Shown here in pieces: positions 7,310 through 14,855 of a stretch of 35,785 bases of DNA; position 1 is the first letter of the stretch, and each line of letters starts with the position of its first letter. The position numbers and the translations under genes are program-made. Source of the DNA: a virus; the IMG/VR virus record IMGVR_UViG_3300049448_000640, positions 1 to 35,785 of that record; one strand, 5' to 3'. Below the pieces are notes generated by a model. The model saw only the letters and a list, made by a program, of their open reading frames with translations, searched no databases and was not told the origin of the DNA.

Positions 7310-10308
7310 GTGGGGCGGCCACGGCGGCGTTCCTCAAGGCGTGGCGTCAGCTCGCGCCCGGGGATTCGACTCGCCGCATCACGCTCGCCCAGATCGATCT
7401 GTCGGTGCCATCCGCGCTGACGCTCCGCTATGCGACGACCGAGGTGCATACGCCCGACGGCAACACCTGGCAGACGGGACTGAGCCGCGGCCCGATCACC
7501 GCTCAGGTCGATTGGCTGGGGAGCGGCATGGCGCCCGTCGACACATGGATCCGACTGGCGAAGCGGCGCGATGCGGCGCAGGCGTCGGGATCTCTCGGAA
7601 GCACGAATCAAGATCTGCTCAGCCGCTATCTCTGGCAGAGCGGGACGGTCACGCTCTATCGATGGACGCCGAGCCTCGCCTCGTTCTCGGACGCGCTCCA
7701 GATCTTCAAGGGCAAGATCTCGAGGCCGGCGGAGGCAACGCCCGACGGGACCACGCTCTATCTCTTGCAGGATCAGACCTGGAACTTCCAGCTGCCGCCG
7801 GTGGTCGACAAGGTGAACTATCCCTTCTCGCCCGACGTCTCGCAGGGCCTGCCGATCGCAATCGTCTATGGCGACCATTCGTCGCCACCCATGAACGCGC
7901 CATGGGCGAGCGCCTTCGGCTCGAGGAGCCAACAGGAAGACTCCGGCGGCGGTCGCGGCGTAGTGCCGCTCGTCCTGGTCGACTCGGGCGTCGGCGCCGC
8001 ATCCGTCAAGCTCGTCGCCGCGGGTCATTCCTGCGCCGAGATCCTCGATCGGACAGTCGGCGATTCGGCCTTCATCGCTGGCGACAGCATCCTCAACCCG
8101 CTGGAGCCATCGGGTATCACCAAGACGATCGGCTCGAGCGAGAGCTACCTTTCGATCGCTGACGAGAGCGCCATTGCGTATGCCGCGGCCGTTCCGGTCG
8201 ACGTTCGTGCATCCGCTAACACGGCGCTCAATCCCCGGCGCGCGATGGATGTGAATGACGAGACGAGCTTCGCGACGCTGGATCAGACGGCCGGCCAGGG
8301 ACTGCTCCAGCTCATCATTCCAAATCCTCCGGCTCAGGGCTACATCGAGTCCGTCGACATCGAGGTCGCCTGGTCGGGGAACGCCGGAAACGTGAACAAT
8401 CTGCGGGTCGACGCCTTCAACCCAGGCGTCGGCGCGGGCGGCACCGGTCCGGCGACCTGGGTTTCGACCGGTACCGCGCCCGCGATCATGCGCGCCTTGT
8501 GGTCCACGAACTATTGGAACCAGAACTGGCAGTTCGGCTCGGGCGGCGCACACGCGTGGGACATCCGTGTCGACTTCACCGGCGGCGCGGTCAACAAGGC
8601 GCACATCTTCTGGGTCGCGCTGATCATCAAGTACCGGCCCCAGCGAAGCGTGGTGACGCCCGGCTCGCTGTCCTATGTGCGGAGCACGGTGCGCACGCCG
8701 TCTCGGCCGCCCAACGACCCACGCGATGTTCGCTTCTCACCGGTCTCGGTCCAGCCTACATACCAGCTCGATGGCCAGTTCTTCGGCAACATGAAAGGCT
8801 TCAAGGACGACGGCTCGGGCACGTTCACCGGGGTCGCCTCCGCGCTCATCGAACGTCCGTGCGACATCGTCAGGCATTTCCTCGCGACCTATGGCCTGAT
8901 CTCGGGTGGAAGCATCGAGACCGGCGGTGGCGCGACGGGCAGCTTCGTGGACGCGCGAGCGGTCCTCAGGAGCGCGGGGCCGACCGACTTCAAGCTCGCC
9001 TGCTGGATCGGCCAGCGATCCACCGTGCAGCGCATCGTCCAGAGCATGTGCGAACAGTCGGGCATGGCGGTCTACCTCGACAGGTTCACGAACAAATGGC
9101 TTTGCTTCGTCTGGAGGCCAGGTGCTGTGGAGGATTATGGCTACCAGTTGAGCTGGTATGAGCTCGCCGCGATCAGCGTCGCGGAGCAGACCGTGATCGA
9201 GAAACGTCGCTCGATTCGCGTCCTGTATGGCTACGATCATTTCAAGGGGCGCACGCTCTACGAGGCATTCGTCAACCCCGCCGGGAGTGGGCAGGGTTTC
9301 AGCCTGCCGACGATTCGCGACCAGACGCTCGTCGTCTCGGCTGGGGTCAACGACAAGCTCGATTGGCACTTGACCGGCGCTCACGCGATCACGCTGACGG
9401 CCGGGACGTTCGCCCCGATCGACCTCGCGAACGACGTCAGAACCAAGATGCGCGCAGTCCATGGCAATGGATCCGAGGTCGGCTGGGGCTTCACGATCAA
9501 GACCGGGTACAACAATCTGATCGACTTCCTGGTCTCGGGGACGCCCTACCAGGGGACGCTGATCGCCGGCGACTACACACCCGAGGGGCTCGCCGTCGAG
9601 GCGGCCCGCGCATTGAACGGGGCCGCTCCTGCCGGCATCACATTTTCCGCGGCCTATTCCCTCGCGACCAACTTGTTCACGATCTCTGCGACGGCCAACT
9701 TCCAGCTCGACACCTCAGGCGGCGCCGCCGGCGGCGCGACCTCCGCCGGCCGCGCAATGGGCTTCGGCATTGCGCTCTCCGTCTCCGCGGGCTCGCTCGC
9801 GGCGACGCAGTTGCGATATGCCGGCCGCTTCTGGATCGGCGGCTTGATCTACACCTCGCTCGACTGGGGGACGGGCCCGAACGCCGCGACCAATGCCGCC
9901 TATCTGCTGGGCTGGCAGCGCGCCGATGTTGCGCTCGCTTCGGACTACAGCGCGACCTACGTCCGGGGCGATCGCGAGCGCCTGGCTGCGACCTACGATG
10001 GCTATTATGACCCGAAGGAGGAGAACCAGATCACCGCGGACTGGATTCGCGACGAGGCCTCGGCGGTCCAGATGCGCGATCGGACGTTCGATCTGAACGC
10101 CAAGCCGCGCGTAGCCGTGAGCCTCGCGTCCTACCACCTTCCGGACATCCGGCCCATGCAGGTCCTGCAGCTGCAGGCCGACGTCGATGCGCACGTCTCG
10201 TATCTCAAGTATGGGACCGACGGCAGCTGGGCCGGGAAGCCCCTCAGGGTCCTCCAGGTGAATGACCGGCCTGACGATCTCATCGAGATCCTGGCGGTAG
10301 AGGCCTGA
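7306..10308 (+). CDS. tail tip / baseplate hub protein, large
   Basis: A 1000-residue protein starting at GTG 7306, which overlaps the previous TGA by four bases. Residues 1-190 form a beta-rich hub-like domain (TRRITLAQIDLSV, TPDGNTWQTGLSRGPI, VTLYRWTPSL, LQIFKGKI, DQTWNFQLPPV). Residues 300-450 look like an inserted carbohydrate-binding sandwich (LNPRRAMDVNDETSF, IESVDIEVAWSG). Residues 540-650 resemble the gp44/Tal-type hub fold (CWIGQRSTVQRIVQSMCEQ, YLDRFTNKWLCFVWRPG). The rest continues as beta-rich tip sequence. The protein would cap the tube and contact the host surface, and is the largest tail protein here. No lambda J-type fibronectin repeats are seen. Confidence 0.65.
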   Translation: MSGAATAAFLKAWRQLAPGDSTRRITLAQIDLSVPSALTLRYATTEVHTPDGNTWQTGLSRGPITAQVDWLGSGMAPVDTWIRLAKRRDAAQASGSLGSTNQDLLSRYLWQSGTVTLYRWTPSLASFSDALQIFKGKISRPAEATPDGTTLYLLQDQTWNFQLPPVVDKVNYPFSPDVSQGLPIAIVYGDHSSPPMNAPWASAFGSRSQQEDSGGGRGVVPLVLVDSGVGAASVKLVAAGHSCAEILDRTVGDSAFIAGDSILNPLEPSGITKTIGSSESYLSIADESAIAYAAAVPVDVRASANTALNPRRAMDVNDETSFATLDQTAGQGLLQLIIPNPPAQGYIESVDIEVAWSGNAGNVNNLRVDAFNPGVGAGGTGPATWVSTGTAPAIMRALWSTNYWNQNWQFGSGGAHAWDIRVDFTGGAVNKAHIFWVALIIKYRPQRSVVTPGSLSYVRSTVRTPSRPPNDPRDVRFSPVSVQPTYQLDGQFFGNMKGFKDDGSGTFTGVASALIERPCDIVRHFLATYGLISGGSIETGGGATGSFVDARAVLRSAGPTDFKLACWIGQRSTVQRIVQSMCEQSGMAVYLDRFTNKWLCFVWRPGAVEDYGYQLSWYELAAISVAEQTVIEKRRSIRVLYGYDHFKGRTLYEAFVNPAGSGQGFSLPTIRDQTLVVSAGVNDKLDWHLTGAHAITLTAGTFAPIDLANDVRTKMRAVHGNGSEVGWGFTIKTGYNNLIDFLVSGTPYQGTLIAGDYTPEGLAVEAARALNGAAPAGITFSAAYSLATNLFTISATANFQLDTSGGAAGGATSAGRAMGFGIALSVSAGSLAATQLRYAGRFWIGGLIYTSLDWGTGPNAATNAAYLLGWQRADVALASDYSATYVRGDRERLAATYDGYYDPKEENQITADWIRDEASAVQMRDRTFDLNAKPRVAVSLASYHLPDIRPMQVLQLQADVDAHVSYLKYGTDGSWAGKPLRVLQVNDRPDDLIEILAVEA

Positions 10309-11075
10309 TGGCGACCTTCGAGGTCAGCATCGACGCTGCCCGCACCCTCGCGCTCCTCGACCATGGCGCGAAGCGGATGGCCTTCGCGGTCGTGAACGCG
10401 CTCAATCAAACGGCGAAGGAGATCCAGGCCGGGGAGCGTGAGCACGTCGCGGAGTCCTTCCAGGTCCGGAAGCCGGATTTCGTCCTCCGGCAGGCCGCGG
10501 TGATCAAGGCCGCCGCCGGCGGCAGCGGCTTTGCCAGTGTCGGTGCGGGCCGGTTCGAGGCTCGGATCTCGGTGGGGGAGAAGCCTCGCCTCTTCCTCTC
10601 CGGATTCGAGGCGGGCGACGAGCGGGTGCCCTTCAAGGGCAAGAACGTGGCAGTGCCGGTGACCGGTGGGCCGGCGCGCCCGAGCTTCGGGAGCAGCGTC
10701 CAAGAGGCGTTCACGTTCAGGAGCCTCAACCTTCGCCCTGTCGGGCCGCGAGGCCAGGGGAAGCGCAGGCGGCGCATGGATGTCCGCATCGATCCGCACG
10801 TCACGTCTACCGGAAAGGTCCAGTGGAAGGGCGGCCAGCGGACGTTCCTGCTGACCGAGACCGCGCAGGCGCCCAAGGGCGGCGTCTTCCAGCGCGTCGG
10901 CCCCGGCCGCGGCGACATTCGCATGGTCTACAGCTTCAAGCCTGCATTCCGGCTCGCGCGCCGCCTCCGGTTCGTCGAGACCGGCGAGCGGATCGCGGAT
11001 CGAACCTTCCAGCTCAATCTCTTGAAGCAGGTCGAAGCCACGCTCGCGTATAACCTGCTCGGGGCGCGCCTGTGA
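10308..11075 (+). CDS. minor tail protein Z-like
   Basis: A 255-residue protein; its ATG shares a base with the preceding stop. The N-terminus has the helix AVVNALNQTAKEIQAGEREHV followed by VRKPDFVLRQA and strand-rich sequence with a basic run near residues 145-158 (GPRGQGKRRRRMDV). A C-terminal helix FRLARRLRFVETGER ends it. Lambda gpZ begins in the same way (AAAMAINRVASSAI, then a charged region, then KVRRK) and acts at tail completion near the head-proximal end. Here the gene is near the tail tip genes, not beside the terminator, so the role is unproven. No enzyme motif is visible. Confidence 0.5.
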   Translation: MATFEVSIDAARTLALLDHGAKRMAFAVVNALNQTAKEIQAGEREHVAESFQVRKPDFVLRQAAVIKAAAGGSGFASVGAGRFEARISVGEKPRLFLSGFEAGDERVPFKGKNVAVPVTGGPARPSFGSSVQEAFTFRSLNLRPVGPRGQGKRRRRMDVRIDPHVTSTGKVQWKGGQRTFLLTETAQAPKGGVFQRVGPGRGDIRMVYSFKPAFRLARRLRFVETGERIADRTFQLNLLKQVEATLAYNLLGARL

Positions 11076-11656
11076 GCGATGAGGAGGTCGTCGATGCGCT
11101 CATAGAGCGCGAGGTCGGCCCGGGGCCCATGAAGGACCTCCTCGCCGGCCGGCGCGCGGCCGCCGTCCATCGCGACGGTGCTGACCGGGGCGGGACGACC
11201 AACATGGGCATCACCTGCGCCGGCCTCTCGGAGAGATTGGGGCGTCCGGCCAACGACGCCGACGTCGCGGCGCTGACGCTCGGGGACGCGCGCGATTTCT
11301 ACCACTGGATCATGGCCAGCTATGGGATCGATTCCGCCTCAGGGCTTGCGCCGGAACTCGGGTCGCTCTTCCTCGACATCGTCGTCAATCACGGCCGGCC
11401 GAACGGCGTCAGGATCCTGCAGCGCGCCCTGGGCGTGGCGGCCGATGGAATCTTCGGAAGCCTGACGCGGGCGGCGCTCTATCGAGCCGAGCCGCGCTCG
11501 CTCTTCCGCGAACTTGGGGCGGCGCGCCTCGAGTTCACCGGCCGCGTGATCAGCGGCAATCTTCGTGACGACGACCATGATGGCATTCCGGATAACACCG
11601 AATTCGCCGCGGGATGGCTCAATCGCCAAGCCCAATTCTGGAGGATGACACCTTGA
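11072..11656 (+). CDS. endolysin, GH108-type with C-terminal binding domain
   Basis: A 194-residue protein starting at GTG 11072 inside a four-base overlap. Residues 5-60 carry the GH108 pattern: an acidic helix (ALIEREVGPG), a short variable stretch, then DRGGTTNMGIT, the family's characteristic 'D.GG.TN.GIT' segment. The glutamate in the first helix is the likely catalytic acid. Residues 100-190 fit the PG_binding_3 partner domain (LGSLFLDIVVNHG, RILQRALGVAADGIFG, LTRAALY). No signal peptide is seen, so it would need a holin. It degrades host peptidoglycan at lysis. An odd acidic stretch (DDDHDGIPDN) near the end resembles a calcium-binding loop. Confidence 0.8.
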   Translation: MSDEEVVDALIEREVGPGPMKDLLAGRRAAAVHRDGADRGGTTNMGITCAGLSERLGRPANDADVAALTLGDARDFYHWIMASYGIDSASGLAPELGSLFLDIVVNHGRPNGVRILQRALGVAADGIFGSLTRAALYRAEPRSLFRELGAARLEFTGRVISGNLRDDDHDGIPDNTEFAAGWLNRQAQFWRMTP

Positions 11657-11949
11657 GCGTCGATCAGATGCTGCAGCTGGTTCAGATCGGGGTCAGCGTC
11701 CTTACTCTCGGCGGCGTGGCGTTCGCACTCGGGCGCGTGTTCGAGCGGATCGCCCTCATGCAGAGGGATACGGCGGAGATCAAGGGCGCCCTCTTCGGGA
11801 CCGAAGCCAAGGAGGGGATCTTCCTCCGGCGCTCAGAGGCGGATCTCATGCAGACCAACGCCACCCAGCAGCATCTGGAGATCGATCGCCGGTTCGCCGA
11901 GCTCGGTCAACGCTTCAGCGCGTTCGAGCTTCGTCCGCCAGTCGATTGA
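11653..11949 (+). CDS. one-TM lysis-region protein (holin or spanin candidate)
   Basis: A 98-residue protein. The best start is TTG 11653, which overlaps the endolysin stop by four bases (TTGA), the same coupling used by neighbouring genes. ATG at 11614 would extend it deep into the endolysin. Residues 5-30 are a transmembrane helix (LVQIGVSVLTLGGVAFALG), followed by charged coiled-coil-like sequence (RIALMQRDTAEIKG, LEIDRRFAELGQRF). Position right after an endolysin and the single membrane helix suggest a holin-like or spanin-like protein. No lipobox is visible. Holin function is inferred only from context. Confidence 0.55.
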   Translation: MSVDQMLQLVQIGVSVLTLGGVAFALGRVFERIALMQRDTAEIKGALFGTEAKEGIFLRRSEADLMQTNATQQHLEIDRRFAELGQRFSAFELRPPVD

Positions 11950-12359
11950 GCAGCTCCCGCCGGCCGGCTGGACAAACGCCGTCAGGCCCGCGACCATGCG
12001 CAGGAGGCGGGACGAACCGCCCGAGCGAAGAATGGATGCGGCCAGCAGGTCACGGCCGCCACGCGCCGGATGCGCGGAGATCTCATGCATTGGCGCGTCG
12101 AGAGCCCCTTCGCTGGCGCACCCAGTTCGGACGCTGGGTCCAGTCCTACGGCGTGAATCGCCTGTGTGACGCGCTGACTCGCGCCGGGCAGCCCGTCACC
12201 CCGCATGCGGTATACGGATGGATCGGCGGGCGAACCGCGCCGAGGCCGGAGCGGGCGGCGGCGATTGCGAGGCTCAGCCGCGGGGCCATCGAAATTGGAG
12301 ATGTCTATGGTCAACGGCATCGGCGCTGGTCCGCTAGCGGAGTGTCTTCGGGTCCCTGA
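11946..12359 (+). CDS. putative small HTH DNA-binding protein
   Basis: The frame opens at TTG 11946 in a four-base overlap and runs to 12359. The first 45 residues are Arg/Pro/Gly-rich and look unstructured. Residues 57-118 look like a YdaS/Cro-type helix-turn-helix (FGRWVQSYGVNRLCDAL, TPHAVYGWIGGRTAPR, ERAAAIARLS). The true start could be an internal TTG at 12090 or ATG 12033. The protein would bind DNA and might be a late or lysis-region regulator. Its end overlaps the convergent minus-strand gene by 26 bases. Moderate certainty because of the odd N-terminus. Confidence 0.45.
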   Translation: MSSSRRPAGQTPSGPRPCAGGGTNRPSEEWMRPAGHGRHAPDARRSHALARREPLRWRTQFGRWVQSYGVNRLCDALTRAGQPVTPHAVYGWIGGRTAPRPERAAAIARLSRGAIEIGDVYGQRHRRWSASGVSSGP

Positions 12360-12906
12360 GATCTCGATGTTTCACGGTCTCGCCTAGAAGCAGTTTGAAC
12401 TCAACACGGTATTTCGTGATGGCGGGGTTATACGAGATCATGACTTTGAATGGCGACCGCTGGCCGGGGAGAAGCGGGTTGTACTCCACCAGAGCGCTTT
12501 CGGAAGTGACGAATTCCTCCTTCTCAGTATAGGCCTCGCCTATGACCTCGAGATTGCGGATCGAGGCGGATGAAGCGTTCCTCACCATGCCCTCAACCTC
12601 GAAGTAACCACCGCCATCGCTCGTGGTCATGCTGCTAGAGAGAAGCTCCAACGGTGGGTTCTGTTCCTGTGCGGCGGGCGGCGCCTCGGCCGCGGGGGCG
12701 TCATGCGGGGCGCGCGCGCACATTCCACCGAGGACGATGAGAGCAACAATGATTCCGACCGCAACCAGGCAGCCCATCGCGACGCCCGGGCCTCTTGGGC
12801 CTTTGGCGACCGCTTCTTGCTTCAGGCGATCCTGCGCTTCGCGCCGAGCCTTCTCCTCCTGATAGATGCGCTCGCGTTCTTCAGGGCTGACGGTCACGGG
12901 AGCCAT
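12334..12906 (-). CDS. membrane-anchored FxLYD-domain protein
   Basis: A 190-residue minus-strand protein. Residues 1-40 are a highly charged cytoplasmic helix (EERERIYQEEKARREAQDR). Residues 44-64 form one transmembrane helix (GCLVAVGIIVALIVLGGMC). A Pro/Ala linker follows, then residues 95-180 form a beta-sandwich with YFEVEGMVRNASSASIRNLEV, the signature of the FxLYD extracellular domain (a 'V.G.V.N.S...' start and a PG turn before the last strands). It is transcribed opposite to the tail and integrase genes, next to the regulator, like lysogenic conversion genes expressed from the prophage. It likely sits in the host inner membrane facing the periplasm. Start overlaps the preceding minus-strand gene. 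Confidence 0.68.
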   Translation of the reverse strand: MAPVTVSPEERERIYQEEKARREAQDRLKQEAVAKGPRGPGVAMGCLVAVGIIVALIVLGGMCARAPHDAPAAEAPPAAQEQNPPLELLSSSMTTSDGGGYFEVEGMVRNASSASIRNLEVIGEAYTEKEEFVTSESALVEYNPLLPGQRSPFKVMISYNPAITKYRVEFKLLLGETVKHRDLRDPKTLR

Positions 12907-13097
12907 ACCGGGAAGAATCTTTCAGCTTTGCCGTCGGGATCGAGGGTGAGGATGTCGGATGCGTGAAGGTCGACGAGACTGCCGGCGGCGAGCTCCGGTC
13001 TCAGGCATTTGAACCGCCTGCCATTGTTGAGGGTCACACGCGTATCGAAGTCATCGGGCCCCATGCGCTGTTCAATCTCCGTAATTGTCAGTCTCAT
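12894..13097 (-). CDS. small hypothetical protein, upstream partner of FxLYD gene
   Basis: A 67-residue minus-strand protein (LTITEIEQRMGPDDFDTRV at the start, VWLP at the end). Its last 13 bases overlap the FxLYD gene, so the two form one minus-strand unit. The composition is mixed alpha/beta, with no cysteine, signal peptide or membrane segment. Its start lies 38 bases from the divergent regulator gene, so the two units share one promoter region. Family not recognised. Confidence 0.55.
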   Translation of the reverse strand: MRLTITEIEQRMGPDDFDTRVTLNNGRRFKCLRPELAAGSLVDLHASDILTLDPDGKAERFFPVWLP

Positions 13098-13100
13098 GTC

Positions 13101-13129
13101 TTGCTCAGGCCTCTCGGCGGTGCTACAAC
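13101..13129 (+). promoter_or_regulatory. putative sigma-70 promoter for a leaderless regulator mRNA
   Basis: TTGCTC at 13101-13106 and TACAAC at 13124-13129 are separated by exactly 17 bases. Transcription would start near 13135-13137, the ATG of the regulator at 13136, leaving no room for a ribosome binding site. No Shine-Dalgarno sequence is visible upstream. This resembles the leaderless cI transcript of lambda from PRM. Predicted only. Confidence 0.45.
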
Positions 13130-13135
13130 CTGCGC

Positions 13136-13414
13136 ATGCTCAACACGCCCGTCACGAAACTACGGAAGGATGCTCCGGGATCGCTGACGGCGGCGAAGGT
13201 CGCAGCATACTTCAAGCGCCGGCGATATCCGCGCACGCGGGTCACGATCAGCGCATTCGAAGCGGCTGCCATCAAGAACCCTCCCGAGCGCTTCCTCGAG
13301 CTCTATGCCGAGGTCATCGGTAAGCCGGTGGAGGCGGTGCGCGAAGCCCATCAGAAGACGCTGCGCATGCGCGAGCGGCGGTCCGGCCCTTTCGTCGGCT
13401 CAATGGTGGCATAG
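13136..13414 (+). CDS. putative phage regulator, HTH-like
   Basis: A 92-residue basic protein; ATG 13136 is chosen because the upstream extension to 13085 would read through the promoter. It contains LTAAKVAAYFKRRRYPRTRVTISAFEAAAIKNPPERFLELYAEVIG, a helix-turn-helix-like arrangement ending with the 'FLELYAEVIGKPVEAV' pattern common at the end of XRE-family domains. No peptidase or dimerisation domain follows, so it is Cro- or small-repressor-like. It sits between the divergent FxLYD unit and the integrase, the usual lysogeny control position. Repressor function is inferred. Confidence 0.5.
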   Translation: MLNTPVTKLRKDAPGSLTAAKVAAYFKRRRYPRTRVTISAFEAAAIKNPPERFLELYAEVIGKPVEAVREAHQKTLRMRERRSGPFVGSMVA

Positions 13415-13431
13415 CGCGCCCCGCGCGTCAC

Positions 13432-13474
13432 TAGCAAAAATGCTATTGACGACCCGCGCGAGCCCGCGTAGGCT
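13432..13474 (+). promoter_or_regulatory. integrase promoter with operator-like inverted repeat
   Basis: TAGCA and TGCTA (13432-13436, 13441-13445) form an inverted repeat around AAAA, touching a -35 box TTGACG (13446-13451). A 17-base spacer leads to TAGGCT (13469-13474) as the -10 box. The start would fall about 50 bases before the integrase ATG. A repressor on the repeat would overlap or touch the -35 region. Confidence 0.5.
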
Positions 13475-13530
13475 TCCCCGGGTCGAGGCCGCCCCCACCG
13501 GTTCGGCAAGCCCCCTGGAAAGCGAAGACC

Positions 13531-14364
13531 ATGCCCGGAACGCTCGGCACTGGCGCTTCGGTCAGCCAGGTGGCCGCACGCTGGATCGCGGTCTACGTAG
13601 CGACGGCAAGGAGCCCTAAGAACATGGGCATGGCGGCTCAACGCGTACGGGACTACCTCACGCCCTTCATGGGTGGGCTCAGCCTCATAGACGTCCGCCC
13701 GGATACGGTGCGGTGCTATCGGCTTGCGCTCGAGGGCCGGGGATTGTCCCCGCGAAGCGTGCGCCACCTCCTGACCGATCTCCGGTGCTTGCTGGGCTGG
13801 TCGGCGGATTCGGGTCTCATCCCCCGGAGCCCGTTCCCCCGGCGCGTGATGCCACGCATCCAGGAGAGCGCGCCCGACCGGCTGTCTGATTCCGACGTCG
13901 CGGCCTTGCTGGCCATCTCTGGCCCGCAGGCATTCGTTGTGCGCCTCGGCCTCGGTACCGGCATGCGCTGGAGTGAGATGTGCCGCGCGACGCGCGAGCA
14001 TCTCGAGAACGGAATGCTCAGAGTCGCGAACACGAAATCCGGCAAGCTACGGCGCGTCCCGCTTCCAGCAGCCCTTGCTCGCGAGATCGGGCGGCACATC
14101 GGCCCGCTGGTCCCCTACACGGAGGGGTCGGCCGGATCCTTCTCGAAGTTCGCCCGGCGGCATTCGGGGCTGGCGCGATTCCACGTTCACCAGCTGCGCC
14201 ACACTTTTGCTTGCAGATGGATCGAGGGCGGAGGTAGTCTGCCCGCGTTGCAGCAGATCCTCGGTCACGCCTCAGTCGTGACCACCCAGCTGTACGCGCG
14301 ATTGAGCGACGATGCAGTTCGCCGCGAAGCCGCACGGATCAACGGAGCCGCGACGAACGCGTAG
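13531..14364 (+). CDS. int: tyrosine recombinase integrase
   Basis: A 277-residue tyrosine recombinase with the full catalytic set visible: Arg146 in GTGMRWSEM, Lys169 in NTKSGK, His220 and Arg223 in HQLRHTF, His246 in LGHAS and the nucleophile Tyr255 in TTQLYARL. Residues 12-100 form the SAM-like core-binding domain (VAARWIAVYVATARSPKNMG). There is no large arm-binding N-terminal domain, so it is a compact enzyme. It cuts and joins attP with the host attB. The attP site with tRNA sequence lies just downstream at 14488-14542, which fits its use here. The upstream promoter has an operator-like repeat. Confidence 0.92.
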   Translation: MPGTLGTGASVSQVAARWIAVYVATARSPKNMGMAAQRVRDYLTPFMGGLSLIDVRPDTVRCYRLALEGRGLSPRSVRHLLTDLRCLLGWSADSGLIPRSPFPRRVMPRIQESAPDRLSDSDVAALLAISGPQAFVVRLGLGTGMRWSEMCRATREHLENGMLRVANTKSGKLRRVPLPAALAREIGRHIGPLVPYTEGSAGSFSKFARRHSGLARFHVHQLRHTFACRWIEGGGSLPALQQILGHASVVTTQLYARLSDDAVRREAARINGAATNA

Positions 14365-14452
14365 CCGCGCGCGAGTCGGACGCTCCAGCAACTGGGTTCA
14401 GATCGCAGAGGACGCAGAGCTCGTCGAACCCCGCCGACCCGGAGAAAAGGGT

Positions 14453-14484
14453 CGAGCCCCGGCAGGAGCACCCACCGGGGCTCG
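14453..14484 (-). terminator. hairpin after the tRNA 3' end (minus strand)
   Basis: Perfect 10-bp stem (CGAGCCCCGG / CCGGGGCTCG) with a 12-base loop. Read on the minus strand it starts four bases past the tRNA CCA end and is followed by ACCCTTTTCTCC, a T-rich run. It fits a tRNA transcription terminator carried by the phage next to its att core. On the plus strand it could also end integrase transcription. Confidence 0.6.
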
Positions 14485-14487
14485 GAT

Positions 14488-14542
14488 TGGTAGCGGGGGC
14501 TGGATTTGAACCAGCGACCTTCGGGTTATGAGCCCGACGAGC
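14488..14542 (-). other. attP: attP core: 3' part of initiator tRNA-Met gene
   Basis: On the minus strand this stretch reads as the anticodon arm (GCTCGTCGGGCTCATAACC, anticodon CAU), the variable and T arms (GCTGGTTCAAATCCAGC), acceptor strand CCCCGCT, discriminator A and CCA. It matches the 3' 55 bases of a bacterial initiator tRNA-fMet. The 5' acceptor strand and D arm are absent on the 14543 side. Such a partial tRNA next to an integrase is the usual sign of an attP site that restores the host tRNA on integration. It means the DNA is in phage (circular or non-integrated) form. Confidence 0.82.
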
Positions 14543-14582
14543 GAAGCGCCTCTGGAGATCTGGATCCGGCACGGAGGCACGG

Positions 14583-14855
14583 ATGCAGCACCCGCAGAGC
14601 CCCTACGGCTCCCGCCTGAGGGAGTTTCACGCCCGGCACGGTATCACGCCAGACCGCCGCCCGCAGCCCCACCGACTGAAGCTCCTGCCGCCCGCGGGAG
14701 GGCCGCCGCGCAGGATGTCGATTCTCCGCGCCGTCATCCTCGGCGTCGCCGCCTCGATCGCGTTCGTGGCCTGGATCCTCTTCTGCGTCCTGGTTCTGGG
14801 CGTCGGTGAGATCACGGGCAGCCAGGGCGCGCCGTCCTCCTCGGTGGCGCCATGA
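14583..14855 (+). CDS. small one-TM protein
   Basis: A 90-residue protein; ATG at 14583 follows GGAGG at 14573-14577. The first 45 residues are basic and proline-rich (PQPHRLKLLPPAGGPPRRM). Residues 46-75 form one strong transmembrane helix (LRAVILGVAASIAFVAWILF) and the tail is short and polar. It overlaps the next gene by four bases. It is the first gene after attP, at the start of the forward early operon, so it may be among the first phage products. Family not recognised. Confidence 0.55.
   Translation: MQHPQSPYGSRLREFHARHGITPDRRPQPHRLKLLPPAGGPPRRMSILRAVILGVAASIAFVAWILFCVLVLGVGEITGSQGAPSSSVAP

Noticed and set aside
13085-13135. Upstream start for the regulator at 13085
   Set aside because: It would read through the promoter and the divergent gene start and adds a non-helical stretch.
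14488-14542. Complete tRNA gene
   Set aside because: Only the 3' part is present; no D arm or 5' acceptor strand follows on the 14543 side.
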